Positions 1 through 12,617 of a stretch of DNA of 64,000 nucleotides are shown here, piece by piece (within the stretch, counting starts at the first letter, position 1; the number at the start of each line of letters is the position of its first letter). Made by a program: the position numbers and the translations under genes. The notes beneath the pieces were generated by a model. It saw nothing but the letters and a program-made list of their open reading frames with translations. It searched no databases and had not been told where the DNA came from. Origin of the DNA: Paracoccaceae bacterium (GTDB lineage: Bacteria; Pseudomonadota; Alphaproteobacteria; Rhodobacterales; Rhodobacteraceae); the NCBI GenBank assembly GCA_014872815.1, contig WKFK01000015.1:806001-870000 (forward strand). The letters are read 5' to 3'.

Positions 1-114
1 TCTGCCGAAGATGTGCTTGGCGCTGTGCGGGCCGCAGGCATTGCCATTGCCGATGTGAAAACCGAGCAGGCGGATTTGGAAGACGTCTTCTTGCAACTGA
101 CCAAATCGGCCTAA
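1..114 (+). CDS. ABC transporter ATP-binding protein, C-terminal fragment
   Basis: The first 38 codons of the window form an open frame that ends in TAA. The tail contains the motif DLEDVFLQLT, which is the usual C-terminal ending of ATPase subunits of ABC-2 type (drug, polysaccharide or copper/NosF-like) exporters. The Walker motifs lie outside the window, so the family call rests only on this short tail. A GC-rich hairpin follows 12 bases after the stop. The substrate cannot be inferred. Confidence 0.6.
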   Translation, partial: SAEDVLGAVRAAGIAIADVKTEQADLEDVFLQLTKSA

Positions 115-125
115 GCCCAACGGGT

Positions 126-151
126 GGGGCGGCCTCAAACCGCCCCGGCCT
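126..151. terminator. Convergent terminator hairpin between ABC ATPase and dnaE
   Basis: GGGGCGG at 126-132 pairs with CCGCCCC at 140-146 around a 7-base loop. It sits exactly between two convergent genes. The T-tract is weak on both sides, so termination strength is uncertain. Confidence 0.5.
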
Positions 152-3100
152 TAAATTTCTTCCACCGCCATCACGCCCTCAACAGACTTGAGTGCGCTTT
201 TGATCTGCGGGTTCACCGGGAAGCCCGCGCCCGCATCAATCTCCACCTCACCGGGCAGCTCCATGTTGGTGAGGCAGAACCAGATCGGCCCCTTGGGCAT
301 GTTCTTCATGGTCTCTTTCGCGCCCTCAAGGATGTTGGCCACCGGCCCCACCGCGCTGGCGTCATCGAGATAGATCTTCAGGCCCGAGTTGCCCGCATCC
401 GCGACAATGGTCTCCACCGGCGTCATGCTCTGCGCCAGCAGCTTCAGCTGGTCGCTCTCCATCTCCGCCTTCACAGTCACCACCACCTTGGAGCCGGTCT
501 CCAGATGCTCGCGGCATTTCTCCAGAGTGTCAGAGAAGATCGTGACCTCATAAGCCCCGGTTGGATCAGACAGCTGCGCAAAGGCAAATCGGTTGCCCCG
601 CGCCGACTTTCGCTCTTGCCGCCCAGATACCCGTCCGGCTAACTTGGCCACACACGGCCCGCCCCGCGCCTTGTCAGTCAACTCGTCCAGCGTCATGACG
701 TTCTTGCGCTTCAAAGGCGCCATGAAATCCTCAAGCGGGTGGCCCGACAGGAAGAAACCAATCGCCTTGGCCTCTTCATCCAGCCGTTCCGCCTGCAGCC
801 AATCCCCGGCGGGTGATAGCCTCGGCTCCGGCAAATCGTCCCCCGCCTCGCCAAACAGCGACACCTGGTTGGAACTCTTCTGCTCATGGATCGCGGCGGA
901 GTAATTCACCAACCCATCCAAGCTCTCCATCACCCGCCGCCGGTTGTTGTCGAGTTGATCAAACGCCCCGGACCGCGCCAGCATCTCCAAAGGCCGCTTG
1001 CCGACCTTCTTCAAATCCACCCGCCGGGCAAAATCAAACAGCGTCGCAAATGGCTTGTCCACGCCATCCACTTTGCGCCCCTCGGTCACCAGCTTCATCG
1101 CCTCAAGGCCGACGTTCTTCAACGCCCCAAGCGCATAGACCAGCGCGCCATCGACCACCTTAAATGTCGCATCCGAGCGGTTCACACAGGGCGGAACGTA
1201 AGGCAGCTTCAGCGCTTTTTTCACCTCTTCGAAGTAGACCGCCAGCTTATCCGTCAGGTGGATATCGCAGTTCATCACCCCGGCCATGAACTCCACCGGA
1301 TGGTTCGCCTTCAGCCAAGCTGTCTGGTAACTCACCACCGCATAGGCCGCCGCGTGCGATTTGTTAAAGCCGTAGTTCGCAAACTTTTCCAGAAGGTCAA
1401 AAACCTCGGAAGCTTTCTTTGCAGGCACCCCGTTCTCGGCTGCGCCCTTCTCAAACTTCGGACGCTCCGCGTCCATCGCTTCCTTGATCTTCTTACCCAT
1501 CGCCCGGCGCAACAGGTCCGCGCCGCCAAGCGAATAGCCCGCCATGACCTGCGCAATCTGCATCACCTGTTCCTGATAAACGATGATGCCCTGAGTCTCT
1601 TCCAGAATGTGGTCAATCAACGGATGCACGGACTCAATCTCGCGCTGTCCGTTTTTCACCTCACAATAGACCGGGATGTTCTCCATCGGGCCTGGACGAT
1701 AGAGCGCCACAAGCGCAACGATGTCCTCGATGCAGGTCGGTTTCATGCGCTTGAGCGCATCCATCATGCCGGTGGATTCAACCTGGAACACCGCCACTGT
1801 TTTCGCGGAAGAATAGAGCTTGTAGGTCGGTTCATCATCCAACGGGATGGCGTTGATCTGGTTTTCCGCCCCCTCTGCAGGCTTATAGAGTTCGGTGCCA
1901 TCTGCGGCCACATGCAATGGTCGCCCAGAGCTGTGGATCTGCTCAATGGCGTTTTGAATAACCGTGAGAGTTTTCAGTCCCAGAAAGTCGAACTTCACCA
2001 GGCCGGCCTGTTCCACCCATTTCATGTTGAACTGGGTCGCCGGCATGTCGGAGCGCGGATCTTGGTATAGCGGCACCAATTGATCCAACGGCCGGTCGCC
2101 AATCACAACCCCCGCCGCGTGGGTCGAGGCGTTCCGCAACAGCCCCTCAACTTGCTGGCCATAGGTCAGCAGCCGGTCCACCACCTCTTCGTTTTTGGCT
2201 TCTTCGCGCAGACGCGGCTCTTCCTTCAAAGAGTCCGCAATCGACATCGGCTTCACGCCTTCCACCGGGATCAACTTGGACAGCCGGTCCACCTGACCAT
2301 AAGGCATCTGCAGCACCCGCCCGATGTCGCGCACCGCCGCCTTGGAAAGTAGCGCACCAAAGGTGATGATCTGGCCCACTTTGTCGCGGCCGTACTTTTC
2401 CTGCACGTATTTGATCACCTCCTCGCGGCGATCCATGCAGAAGTCGATGTCGAAGTCCGGCATCGAAACCCGTTCCGGGTTCAAGAAGCGTTCAAACAGC
2501 AGGGAGTAGCGCAGCGGATCGAGGTCGGTGATGGTCAGCGCGTAAGCCACCAGAGAGCCCGCACCGGAGCCCCGCCCGGGCCCCACCGGAATGTTGTGGT
2601 CCTTGCCCCATTGGATAAAGTCCGCAACGATCAGGAAGTAGCCGGGGAACCCCATGCCCTCAATAATGCCCAGCTCAAAATCAAGCCGTTCCTGATATTC
2701 TTCGACTGACACAGCATGCGGGATCACCGCCAGACGCGCCTGCAAGCCTTCGTTGGCAATCCGGCGCAGTTCCGCAACTTCATCGTCGGCAAATTTCGGC
2801 AGAATAGGATCGCGCAGATAGGCGGCAAAGGCACAACGTTTGGCAATCTCTACTGTGTTCTCAATCGCCTCCGGCAGATCCGCAAACAGCGTGATCATCT
2901 CTTCCTGCGATTTGAAGTAGTGTTGCGGGGTCAGGCGCCGACGCCCGTCCTGCTGATCCACATACGCCCCTTCGGAAATACAGATCAGCGCATCGTGCGC
3001 CTCATACATGTCCGAAGTGGGGAAATAGACGTCATTGGTCGCAACCAGCGGCAGGTCCATGGCATAGGCCATCTCGATAAACCCACGCTCGGTCAGCCGT

Positions 3101-3669
3101 TCCGCCTCCGGCGCGCCGTTTTCGCCGGGATGGCGTTGAAGCTCCACATACAACCGGTCGCCAAAAATCTCCTTGAGCCGCGTCATCATCGCTTTGGCCG
3201 CGTCATGCTGCCCGTCGCGCATCATGCGACCCATCGGCCCGTCCGGCCCACCGGTCAAACAGATCAAGCCTGCAGAGCGCTCCGCCAGTTCTTCCATAGT
3301 CACCTGCGGCAACTGCCCGCCATTGTCCACATAGAGACAGGAAGACAGCTTCATCAGGTTCTCATATCCTTCTTCGCGCTGCGACAGCAGCACGATGGGT
3401 GCCGGTTTCGGCGGCGCTGTGCGCCCGCTTGGGTCGTCGTGCGGCATATGCATGTCGACCTGACAGCCAACAATGGGCTGAATGCCTGCACCCTGCGCGG
3501 TGACGGAAAACTCCAACGCGGCAAACAAGCTGTTGGTGTCGGTGATCGCCACCGCAGGCATGCCCATATCCGCACACATGCCGGGCAGCTTCTTACAGCG
3601 CACAGCCCCTTCCAGCAGGGAGTATTCGGTGTGCGTGCGGAGGTGGATGAATCGAGGCGCGTTGGTCAT
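151..3669 (-). CDS. dnaE: DNA polymerase III subunit alpha
   Basis: This is the replicative polymerase catalytic subunit, 1172 aa, close to the 1160 aa of the E. coli protein. An N-terminal PHP domain begins at FIHLRTHTEYSLLEGA (residues 7-22). The polymerase palm carries the catalytic aspartates in PDFDIDF at residues 404-410. The GPGRGSGAGS motif lies just before it, around residue 363. A helix-hairpin-helix region and an OB-fold (about residue 1000, near VAKLAGRVSGRQERKS) follow. The ATG at 3669 is the only start that gives the full PHP domain. It is the housekeeping DnaE1 rather than the error-prone DnaE2, because it has full length, an OB domain and no imuB neighbour. It ends convergent to the partial ABC gene. 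Confidence 0.97.
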   Translation of the reverse strand: MTNAPRFIHLRTHTEYSLLEGAVRCKKLPGMCADMGMPAVAITDTNSLFAALEFSVTAQGAGIQPIVGCQVDMHMPHDDPSGRTAPPKPAPIVLLSQREEGYENLMKLSSCLYVDNGGQLPQVTMEELAERSAGLICLTGGPDGPMGRMMRDGQHDAAKAMMTRLKEIFGDRLYVELQRHPGENGAPEAERLTERGFIEMAYAMDLPLVATNDVYFPTSDMYEAHDALICISEGAYVDQQDGRRRLTPQHYFKSQEEMITLFADLPEAIENTVEIAKRCAFAAYLRDPILPKFADDEVAELRRIANEGLQARLAVIPHAVSVEEYQERLDFELGIIEGMGFPGYFLIVADFIQWGKDHNIPVGPGRGSGAGSLVAYALTITDLDPLRYSLLFERFLNPERVSMPDFDIDFCMDRREEVIKYVQEKYGRDKVGQIITFGALLSKAAVRDIGRVLQMPYGQVDRLSKLIPVEGVKPMSIADSLKEEPRLREEAKNEEVVDRLLTYGQQVEGLLRNASTHAAGVVIGDRPLDQLVPLYQDPRSDMPATQFNMKWVEQAGLVKFDFLGLKTLTVIQNAIEQIHSSGRPLHVAADGTELYKPAEGAENQINAIPLDDEPTYKLYSSAKTVAVFQVESTGMMDALKRMKPTCIEDIVALVALYRPGPMENIPVYCEVKNGQREIESVHPLIDHILEETQGIIVYQEQVMQIAQVMAGYSLGGADLLRRAMGKKIKEAMDAERPKFEKGAAENGVPAKKASEVFDLLEKFANYGFNKSHAAAYAVVSYQTAWLKANHPVEFMAGVMNCDIHLTDKLAVYFEEVKKALKLPYVPPCVNRSDATFKVVDGALVYALGALKNVGLEAMKLVTEGRKVDGVDKPFATLFDFARRVDLKKVGKRPLEMLARSGAFDQLDNNRRRVMESLDGLVNYSAAIHEQKSSNQVSLFGEAGDDLPEPRLSPAGDWLQAERLDEEAKAIGFFLSGHPLEDFMAPLKRKNVMTLDELTDKARGGPCVAKLAGRVSGRQERKSARGNRFAFAQLSDPTGAYEVTIFSDTLEKCREHLETGSKVVVTVKAEMESDQLKLLAQSMTPVETIVADAGNSGLKIYLDDASAVGPVANILEGAKETMKNMPKGPIWFCLTNMELPGEVEIDAGAGFPVNPQIKSALKSVEGVMAVEEI

Positions 3670-3803
3670 CCGTCAAAGCTATCGCAGCCCCGGATGATAG
3701 GAAACTGCCCGCGGCTTCATTTGGCCAAAAATATCCCGGGGTGGACACCGCTCGCGGTGTCAGGGGCAGCGCCCCTTATGTTCGGTTGTTCAGGAGGCCA
3801 CTC
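3670..3803. other. Intergenic spacer between slyX and dnaE
   Basis: This 134-base spacer holds a small GC hairpin (AGGGGCAGCGCCCCT, about 3762-3776) in a loosely structured region. It separates two minus-strand genes. No promoter could be assigned by eye. Confidence 0.3.
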
Positions 3804-3998
3804 TTAGTAGTGGGGAGGTCTCTCGTCACCCATGACAATCCCGCCGCCGCCATCCTGCTCGCGGGTTGCTTCGCGCTCCAAAAGCATCTGCACACGGCGG
3901 GTCAAAAGCGCGATTTCTGTGTCCTGACGGGCGACCACATCACTCAATTCCTCGACAGTGCGCGTAAGATGCGCAATCTTTTCTTCAAGCTGTTCCAT
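3804..3998 (-). CDS. slyX: SlyX family protein
   Basis: A 64-residue acidic coiled-coil protein: MEQLEEKIAHLTRTVEEL at the N-terminus and the hallmark PPHY ending at the C-terminus. Both match the SlyX family, whose biochemical role is not established. The ATG at 3998 aligns with the start of the family coiled coil. The frame stays open upstream to a GTG at 4076, which would add 26 residues not typical of the family, so I prefer the internal start. It runs divergently from the crotonase gene at 4097. Confidence 0.85.
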   Translation of the reverse strand: MEQLEEKIAHLTRTVEELSDVVARQDTEIALLTRRVQMLLEREATREQDGGGGIVMGDERPPHY

Positions 3999-4096
3999 AG
4001 CTGCGGCATAGGCTTTGCCCCCTTGTGGGTCAAGCGACGCGGCATCTTTCTTGTGTGTTTCTGAAGGCTGCAACACTGGGCAGAGGGAGGTAAGTC

Positions 4097-4900
4097 ATGA
4101 CTGTTTTGGTACTGACCAGAGGCCGGGTGCGCATCATCAGCATCAACCGCCCAGAGGTGCGCAATGCCGTCAATCCGGCCACAGCCGCCGCGCTGTACGA
4201 CGCTTTTTTGACCTTTGAGAGCGATGACGATGTCGATGTCGCCATTTTGACCGGCGGGCAGGCGGCATTCTGTGCCGGTTTTGATTTGAAGGCTGCGGCG
4301 GGCGATCTTGGCGCGGACTGGCAAAACGCCATCACCATCCCAGAAGGCTGGCAAGACGCACAGGCGCAGCCGATCCCCGGTCCCATGGGACCGTCCCGTT
4401 TGATGTTGTCCAAACCGGTGATTGCGGCTGTTGAGGGGCACGCCGTGGCCGGAGGGCTAGAGCTGGCGGCATGGTGCGACATGCGTATTGCGTCTAAGGA
4501 GGCGGTGTTTGGTGTGTTTTGCCGCCGATGGGGCGTTCCGTTGATCGATGGCGGCACCGTGCGCTTGCCCAAAATTCTAGGGCAGGGCCGGGCCAACGAT
4601 CTGATCCTCACAGGACGTCCGGTGTCTGGCCAGGAGGCATATCAGATCGGCCTTGTGGATCGCCTCTGTCCGGAAGGTCATGCGCTTGAAGAAGCCTTGG
4701 TTCTTGCGGAAAGTCTGACACGCTTCCCACAAGCCTGCCTGCGCGCGGATTTCCTGTCTGCGCGTTTGAGCGGCACGGAGTTGGCGCTGGCTCTAAGGCG
4801 AGAGTGGGCTTCGTTTGAGGTGTTTGCGGCCGAAGGACAGAAAGGCGCAGCGCGTTTTGCGGCGGGAAAGGGGCGGGGTGGCGGCTTTTCTGATATCTGA
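4097..4900 (+). CDS. Enoyl-CoA hydratase/isomerase (crotonase) family protein
   Basis: A 267-residue single-domain crotonase fold protein. The two oxyanion-hole regions are visible as CAGFDLK (about residue 57) and EGHAVAGGLELA (about residue 114). The usual hydratase glutamate pair is not obvious: the region GVFCRRWGVPLIDGG lacks the second canonical Glu, so the substrate and exact reaction (hydration, isomerisation or hydrolysis of an acyl-CoA) are open. The start is supported by GGGAGG seven bases upstream. The downstream gene is a 2,4-dienoyl-CoA reductase, which suggests a shared role in fatty-acid breakdown, although the 238-base gap contains a repeat element and may separate the transcripts. 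Confidence 0.85.
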   Translation: MTVLVLTRGRVRIISINRPEVRNAVNPATAAALYDAFLTFESDDDVDVAILTGGQAAFCAGFDLKAAAGDLGADWQNAITIPEGWQDAQAQPIPGPMGPSRLMLSKPVIAAVEGHAVAGGLELAAWCDMRIASKEAVFGVFCRRWGVPLIDGGTVRLPKILGQGRANDLILTGRPVSGQEAYQIGLVDRLCPEGHALEEALVLAESLTRFPQACLRADFLSARLSGTELALALRREWASFEVFAAEGQKGAARFAAGKGRGGGFSDI

Positions 4901-4956
4901 CGGGTGCCGCAACAGCTGCGTGCCTTGTGGTTGGAAATGGACACGACACAAACACC

Positions 4957-7166
<2,210 letters not shown>

Positions 7167-7188
7167 GTTCGACGTGGTGACAAACTCA

Positions 7189-7214
7189 AAGGGCGCCGTT
7201 GGCGCCCTTTTTGT
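7189..7214 (+). terminator. Intrinsic terminator of fadH
   Basis: The stem AAGGGCGCC (7189-7197) pairs with GGCGCCCTT (7201-7209) around a 3-base loop and is followed by a T tract. Confidence 0.85.
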
Positions 7215-7220
7215 ATCGTC

Positions 7221-7253
7221 AAAAAAAGAAGGCCCGGACAAAACTGCCGGGCC
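7221..7253 (-). terminator. Intrinsic terminator of the LysR gene
   Basis: GGCCCGG (7231-7237) pairs with CCGGGCC (7247-7253). On the minus strand the stem is followed by TTCTTTTTTT, a good U tract. Confidence 0.8.
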
Positions 7254-7291
7254 AAGGAGCTTTCTCGGAAAGCCAGGGGAAAATTCGAGAA

Positions 7292-8197
7292 TTACCAGTC
7301 GGTTGGGCCTTTTTCAGCAAAGGCATGCACCAGGAAGTCGATGAAGGCGCGGACCTTCGGCTGCGTGAACCGACCTGGTGGGTAAACGGCGTAGATGCCT
7401 TGCGTCTCTACCGGCAGGTCCGGAATAGCCTCTTCCACCAAACCCTGCTCCATTGCATCCGCATAGAGGAAGCTTGGCAGGTAGGCGATGCCAAGGCCGG
7501 CTTGTGCCGCGTTCAGCAAGGATTGCCCGTCATTCACCGACAGCCAGCCAGCTGTGCGCACCTGTCGTTTCTCGCCGGATGGCGCGGTCAGCTTCCACAC
7601 CGCGCCATTGGATTGGCTCGAGTAATGCAGCAGCTTGTGGTGGTTCAGATCGTCGATCTTCTCAGGGCGGCCGTATTTCTCAAAGTAGGCCGGAGACGCG
7701 ATCATCCGTTTGGTGGTCTCGGTCAGTTTGCGAGCCCGCAGAGTGCTGTCTTCCAGCTCGCCAATGCGAATGGCCATATCAAAGCCTTCGGAGATCAGCT
7801 CCACATAGCGGTTGTTCAGCACCATGTTGACGGTGATGTCCGGGAACTCGCTTAAGAAATCACCCAATACAGGTGAGAGGTGGTTTACCCCAAAATCCGT
7901 AGCCACAGAGATGCGCAGCAAGCCCGAAGGGGCTGATTGCATCGATGTTACAAGCGCATCCGCTTCGCCCGCATCGTTCAGAACACGACGCGCGCGGTCA
8001 TAATAGGCCAGGCCAATTTCAGTAGGCGAAACACGCCGCGTCGTGCGGTTCAGCAACCGTGCGCCTAGGCGTGCCTCAAGCGAGGACACATGTTTGGAAA
8101 CGGCAGATTTGGAGATGCCCATCTTCTTTGCGGCATCTGTAAATCCACCCTGATCCACCACAGTGGCGAATGCTTCCATTTCGGTCAGGCGATCCAT
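7292..8197 (-). CDS. LysR family transcriptional regulator
   Basis: A 301-residue regulator. The N-terminal winged helix-turn-helix covers about residues 1-60 (MEAFATVVDQGGFTDAA, KKMGISKSAVSKHVSSLE, RLLNRTTRRVSPTE). A periplasmic-binding-like effector domain follows from about residue 90. The ATG at 8197 starts the canonical helix. The frame extends upstream to 8335, but those residues do not belong to the family. The effector and targets are unknown. The gene is in tandem with the IclR gene at 8332-9126, with a 134-base gap, and points away from fadH. Confidence 0.92.
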   Translation of the reverse strand: MDRLTEMEAFATVVDQGGFTDAAKKMGISKSAVSKHVSSLEARLGARLLNRTTRRVSPTEIGLAYYDRARRVLNDAGEADALVTSMQSAPSGLLRISVATDFGVNHLSPVLGDFLSEFPDITVNMVLNNRYVELISEGFDMAIRIGELEDSTLRARKLTETTKRMIASPAYFEKYGRPEKIDDLNHHKLLHYSSQSNGAVWKLTAPSGEKRQVRTAGWLSVNDGQSLLNAAQAGLGIAYLPSFLYADAMEQGLVEEAIPDLPVETQGIYAVYPPGRFTQPKVRAFIDFLVHAFAEKGPTDW

Positions 8198-8331
8198 GTT
8201 TCGATCCTCTAATGTCTTCCTTGTGGACAAGATATGCCGGTGAAATCGGGCAGGAAGAGGGCAGAGGCCGGACAATGTTGGGGTTTTGGTGGGATCGTTT
8301 TTGTCTTGGAAACGGGGAAACGATGCGTTTC

Positions 8332-9126
8332 TCAACGCTGCGCGGTTGTATAGGGCGCGTCGCTCGGCTCAAAAAGCGCATCGCCAAGCCGTTGCGCCGA
8401 GTCCTGCAAAAAGCCAACCTTCGCCATGGCATCGGTCTGTGTCATGCGTGGCGTTGGTCCGTGATAGGCCCGCGCCGCAAAAAATCGCCCGCGCACGTCT
8501 TTGACCGGTACGGCAATGGCAACCATGCCGTCCATGAATTCTTCGCGGTCTAGAGCAAAACCGTCCCGCGCAATTTGTGCCAACTCTGTCAAAAGACTGT
8601 CCGTTGTCACATGTGTTGTCTCTGTGCGTTGCTCCAAAGTCAGGGACGCCACCATTCTCTTTCGCGCGGTTGGCCCCAGGCTCGCCAGGAAGCACTTGCC
8701 GCTTGCCGAGCAGTGAAACGGCACTTCGGTGCCCACCGGCAGCTGGACGCGAAACGCCCAATCTGTTTCCACCCGATCCAGATAGCGCATACCGGTGTCT
8801 TCCGGCACCACGTAGTTCACGCTTTCACCAACCGTCTGGGACACAGTCTTGAGGATTTGATGTCGGAAAATGTGGTCACGCGAATTGTAAAGCAGCCCCG
8901 CGCCCATCTCTCGCAGGCGCCTGGCGACTTGGTACTTCTTTGATGTGCCGCGCCGCACCAAAAAACCGTTCTGCACCAGTGTGGTACACAAGCGGTGCAC
9001 GGTCTGTTTTGGCAATTGTAAGGTTTCATTGATTTCTGTGTCGGTCATCGCCTGATCACTTGGCCCGAGAATCTCAAGGATCAACAGGGTGCGCATGTTG
9101 GTCGGGATACGCTCGGAGGTTGCCAT
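8332..9126 (-). CDS. IclR family transcriptional regulator
   Basis: A 264-residue protein with an N-terminal helix-turn-helix (EINETLQLPKQTVHRLCTTL, about residues 28-48) and a C-terminal IclR effector domain (PFHCSASGKCFLASL; GFALDREEFMDGMVAIAVPV). It is divergent from the broken HisD-family gene at 9252, with 125 bases between the starts, which is the usual layout for a local regulator. The regulator looks intact even though its probable target is dead. It may therefore have other targets, or the loss may be recent. Confidence 0.92.
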   Translation of the reverse strand: MATSERIPTNMRTLLILEILGPSDQAMTDTEINETLQLPKQTVHRLCTTLVQNGFLVRRGTSKKYQVARRLREMGAGLLYNSRDHIFRHQILKTVSQTVGESVNYVVPEDTGMRYLDRVETDWAFRVQLPVGTEVPFHCSASGKCFLASLGPTARKRMVASLTLEQRTETTHVTTDSLLTELAQIARDGFALDREEFMDGMVAIAVPVKDVRGRFFAARAYHGPTPRMTQTDAMAKVGFLQDSAQRLGDALFEPSDAPYTTAQR

Positions 9127-9185
9127 GTGTGTAGGTCCGAAAAATTTGTTTTGAGTTGGTTTGTAACCACTGTAGCCTCAATATC

Positions 9186-9226
9186 TGCAAAAACAGGATC
9201 AAAAGTCTCATTTTTGACGTTTTGCA
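9186..9226. promoter_or_regulatory. Candidate operator in the IclR / HisD-like divergent region
   Basis: TGCAAAA (9186-9192) and TTTTGCA (9220-9226) form an inverted repeat. Inside it lies a second near-palindrome, TCAAAA..TTTTTGA (9199-9217). Nested AT-rich palindromes between divergent regulator and target genes are typical operator sites. This is inference from position and symmetry. Confidence 0.35.
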
Positions 9227-9251
9227 ATTTTTGGAGACGCGAGGTGAGAAA

Positions 9252-10563
<1,312 letters not shown>

Positions 10564-10581
10564 ATGGCTCAGGACTTATTC

Positions 10582-11988
10582 TCAAAGCAAGGGCGAGAAC
10601 AAGCGAGTGATCGGCGCACCAATTTGAATGTGCATCGGTTGCTCGTTCAGGGTTTTGTCCAGCAAGAAAGACTTGGCAAAATCAGTCTTGAACATGTCCT
10701 CAATATCCTCGGCTGCACGCGGGTCGAACATAACGGCCATGGTTTCGAAGTTTAAAACAAACGAGCGGTTGTCCATGTTGGTGGTGCCCACCGCCGCCAT
10801 ACTGTCATCCACCAACACGACCTTCTGGTGCATAAACCCATCGGTGTATCGCCAGATCTGAGCCCCGGCTTCGCGCACTTCGTCAAAATAGGCAAAGGCC
10901 GCGAGCCAAACCGTTTTGTGGTCGATGTTGTCTGGCACGAGTATCCGCACGTCAACGCCCTTGAGAGCCGCATGTTTGATCGCCGTCAGCACATGCACGT
11001 CAGGCACAAAGTAAGGCGACGCGATCCAAACCCGCACCTTGGCATTTGCCAGTGCCGAGAAAAAGAACATCGCTCCGGTTTCCAGTTTGTCGCCCGGCCC
11101 AGTTGGCACAATCAGGCCGGCCATATCCTCTGCGGCCCGACCGCTTTGCCAATTCAGGTCGGTAAGTAGATTTTCCTCGGTGGTCCAATGCCAGTCTTCT
11201 GCAAAGATCAACTGGAGTTGGCTGACTACTGGCCCTTTCAGCCGTACGTGGGTGTCCCGCCAATTGCCAAACTTCGGATTTAGACCGAGGTACTCGTCCC
11301 CAACATTCAGGCCTCCGGTGAAGGCCGTGGTGCCATCAATCACAACTGTCTTGCGGTGGTTGCGGAAGTTCAGATGAAAGCGGTTTTTAGGCACGCGCAT
11401 CTGTGACGGCTCAACAATCTGAACCCCGACATCGCGCAGGGCTTGCCGGTAGTCATGCCCCAGTTTGTGGCTCCCCACCGGATCATAAAGCACGCGCACG
11501 GTGACGCCACGCTTTGCCGCCGCGATCAGTTGCTGTTGCAGGCGCTTGCCCAGTCCGTCTTCATGAATGATGTAGAACTGCAAAAGAACATAGGTTTGCG
11601 CTGAATCAATGGCGGCAAAGATCGCATCAAACGTCTCTTCGCCGTCGATCAAAAGCTCCATCTTGTTGCCACGTGCGACGGGTAGATCGGAAATCGCCTC
11701 AAGTGCTTTGGTCGGGAAAGTAGGGGGAACCTCTGGCTTCAGGGCTTCACTGACTTCTTGAATCCGCTCGATGATTTCTTCGCTGTCTCGACGACCTGTC
11801 ACATAGTGTTCAAATTTGTGGTGCCCCAAAAACAGATAGGCTGGCACGGCGAGATATGGGGCGGCTATGAGGAAAACGACCCAGCCAACGGAGCCTTGCG
11901 AGGTGCGCGAATACCTCACCGCACGCCACGCCATAACGAGCGCGGTGAGCTCTAAAAGGACAAAACAGACAGCCAAAAATGTGGCCAT
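10582..11988 (-). CDS. cls: Cardiolipin synthase (phospholipase D superfamily)
   Basis: A 468-residue membrane enzyme that condenses phosphatidylglycerol to cardiolipin. Two N-terminal membrane helices (ATFLAVCFVLLELTALVMAW and VGWVVFLIAAPYLAVPAYLF) are followed by two HKD motifs: NHRKTVVIDG (about residue 210) and MHQKVVLVDDSMAAVGTTN (about residue 389). The ATG at 11988 has GGAG upstream. A TTG at 12000 would add four residues. It is convergent with the HisD-like pseudogene (18-base gap) and divergent from rpsJ. No second cls paralog is visible in the window. Confidence 0.93.
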   Translation of the reverse strand: MATFLAVCFVLLELTALVMAWRAVRYSRTSQGSVGWVVFLIAAPYLAVPAYLFLGHHKFEHYVTGRRDSEEIIERIQEVSEALKPEVPPTFPTKALEAISDLPVARGNKMELLIDGEETFDAIFAAIDSAQTYVLLQFYIIHEDGLGKRLQQQLIAAAKRGVTVRVLYDPVGSHKLGHDYRQALRDVGVQIVEPSQMRVPKNRFHLNFRNHRKTVVIDGTTAFTGGLNVGDEYLGLNPKFGNWRDTHVRLKGPVVSQLQLIFAEDWHWTTEENLLTDLNWQSGRAAEDMAGLIVPTGPGDKLETGAMFFFSALANAKVRVWIASPYFVPDVHVLTAIKHAALKGVDVRILVPDNIDHKTVWLAAFAYFDEVREAGAQIWRYTDGFMHQKVVLVDDSMAAVGTTNMDNRSFVLNFETMAVMFDPRAAEDIEDMFKTDFAKSFLLDKTLNEQPMHIQIGAPITRLFSPLL

Positions 11989-12203
11989 TATGGTCTCCAA
12001 TGTGTTAGGCAGATCGCTGATCTGGGTGCCGCCTTGAAAAGCCTAGCGTACAGGCCTTGGTTGCGCCAACCGGGATTTCATTTGCAGGTAGGACCAAGCA
12101 AGACGACCATCTGCAATTTGGCCACACCACAAATACTTCGGCAAAACGCTTGCCAGACTTCAAAATGGGCTGTAAAGGGCGCGGGTTCCTTACTGGAATC
12201 TTG

Positions 12204-12226
12204 AGGCGGGGTGATTCCCGCCTTTT
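12204..12226 (+). promoter_or_regulatory. Terminator-like hairpin in the rpsJ leader
   Basis: AGGCGGG (12204-12210) and CCCGCCT (12217-12223) form a 7-bp stem with a 6-base loop, followed by TTT. It lies 70 bases before rpsJ in a 300-base divergent promoter region, with no plus-strand gene ahead of it. That position fits an attenuator or a processed leader rather than the end of an operon. Confidence 0.4.
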
Positions 12227-12296
12227 GGGTTCGATGAGGGTTTGCGATGGTCGCGGGTCCTCCTCTCAACTCCAACGCCTAAAAAAGGCTGACGAA

Positions 12297-12605
12297 ATGC
12301 AAAGTCAAAACATTCGCATTCGGCTGAAGGCTTTTGATTACCGTGTGCTGGACGCAAGCACTCAGGAAATCGTGAACACTGCAAAGCGCACCGGCGCGCA
12401 GGTTCGTGGCCCGATCCCGCTTCCCAACAAGATTGAGAAGTTCACCGTTCTGCGTGGTCCACACGTAGACAAGAAATCCCGCGATCAGTTCGAGATCCGT
12501 ACGCACAAGCGTCTTCTCGACATCGTAGATCCGACCCCGCAGACCGTAGACGCGCTGATGAAGCTCGATCTGGCGGCCGGCGTGGACGTACAGATCTCTG
12601 TTTAA
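12297..12605 (+). CDS. rpsJ: 30S ribosomal protein S10
   Basis: 102 aa, normal S10 length. Conserved motifs are [16 protein letters not shown] at the N-terminus, [17 protein letters not shown] in the middle and [13 protein letters not shown] before the C-terminus. S10 binds 16S rRNA in the head of the small subunit and also serves as NusE in antitermination complexes. ATG 12297 starts the family consensus. It leads the S10 operon. The gene ahead is the divergent cls, not the str operon (rpsL-rpsG-fusA-tuf) that precedes rpsJ in many proteobacteria. Confidence 0.98.
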   Translation: MQSQNIRIRLKAFDYRVLDASTQEIVNTAKRTGAQVRGPIPLPNKIEKFTVLRGPHVDKKSRDQFEIRTHKRLLDIVDPTPQTVDALMKLDLAAGVDVQISV

Positions 12606-12617
12606 GGAGAATATCTG

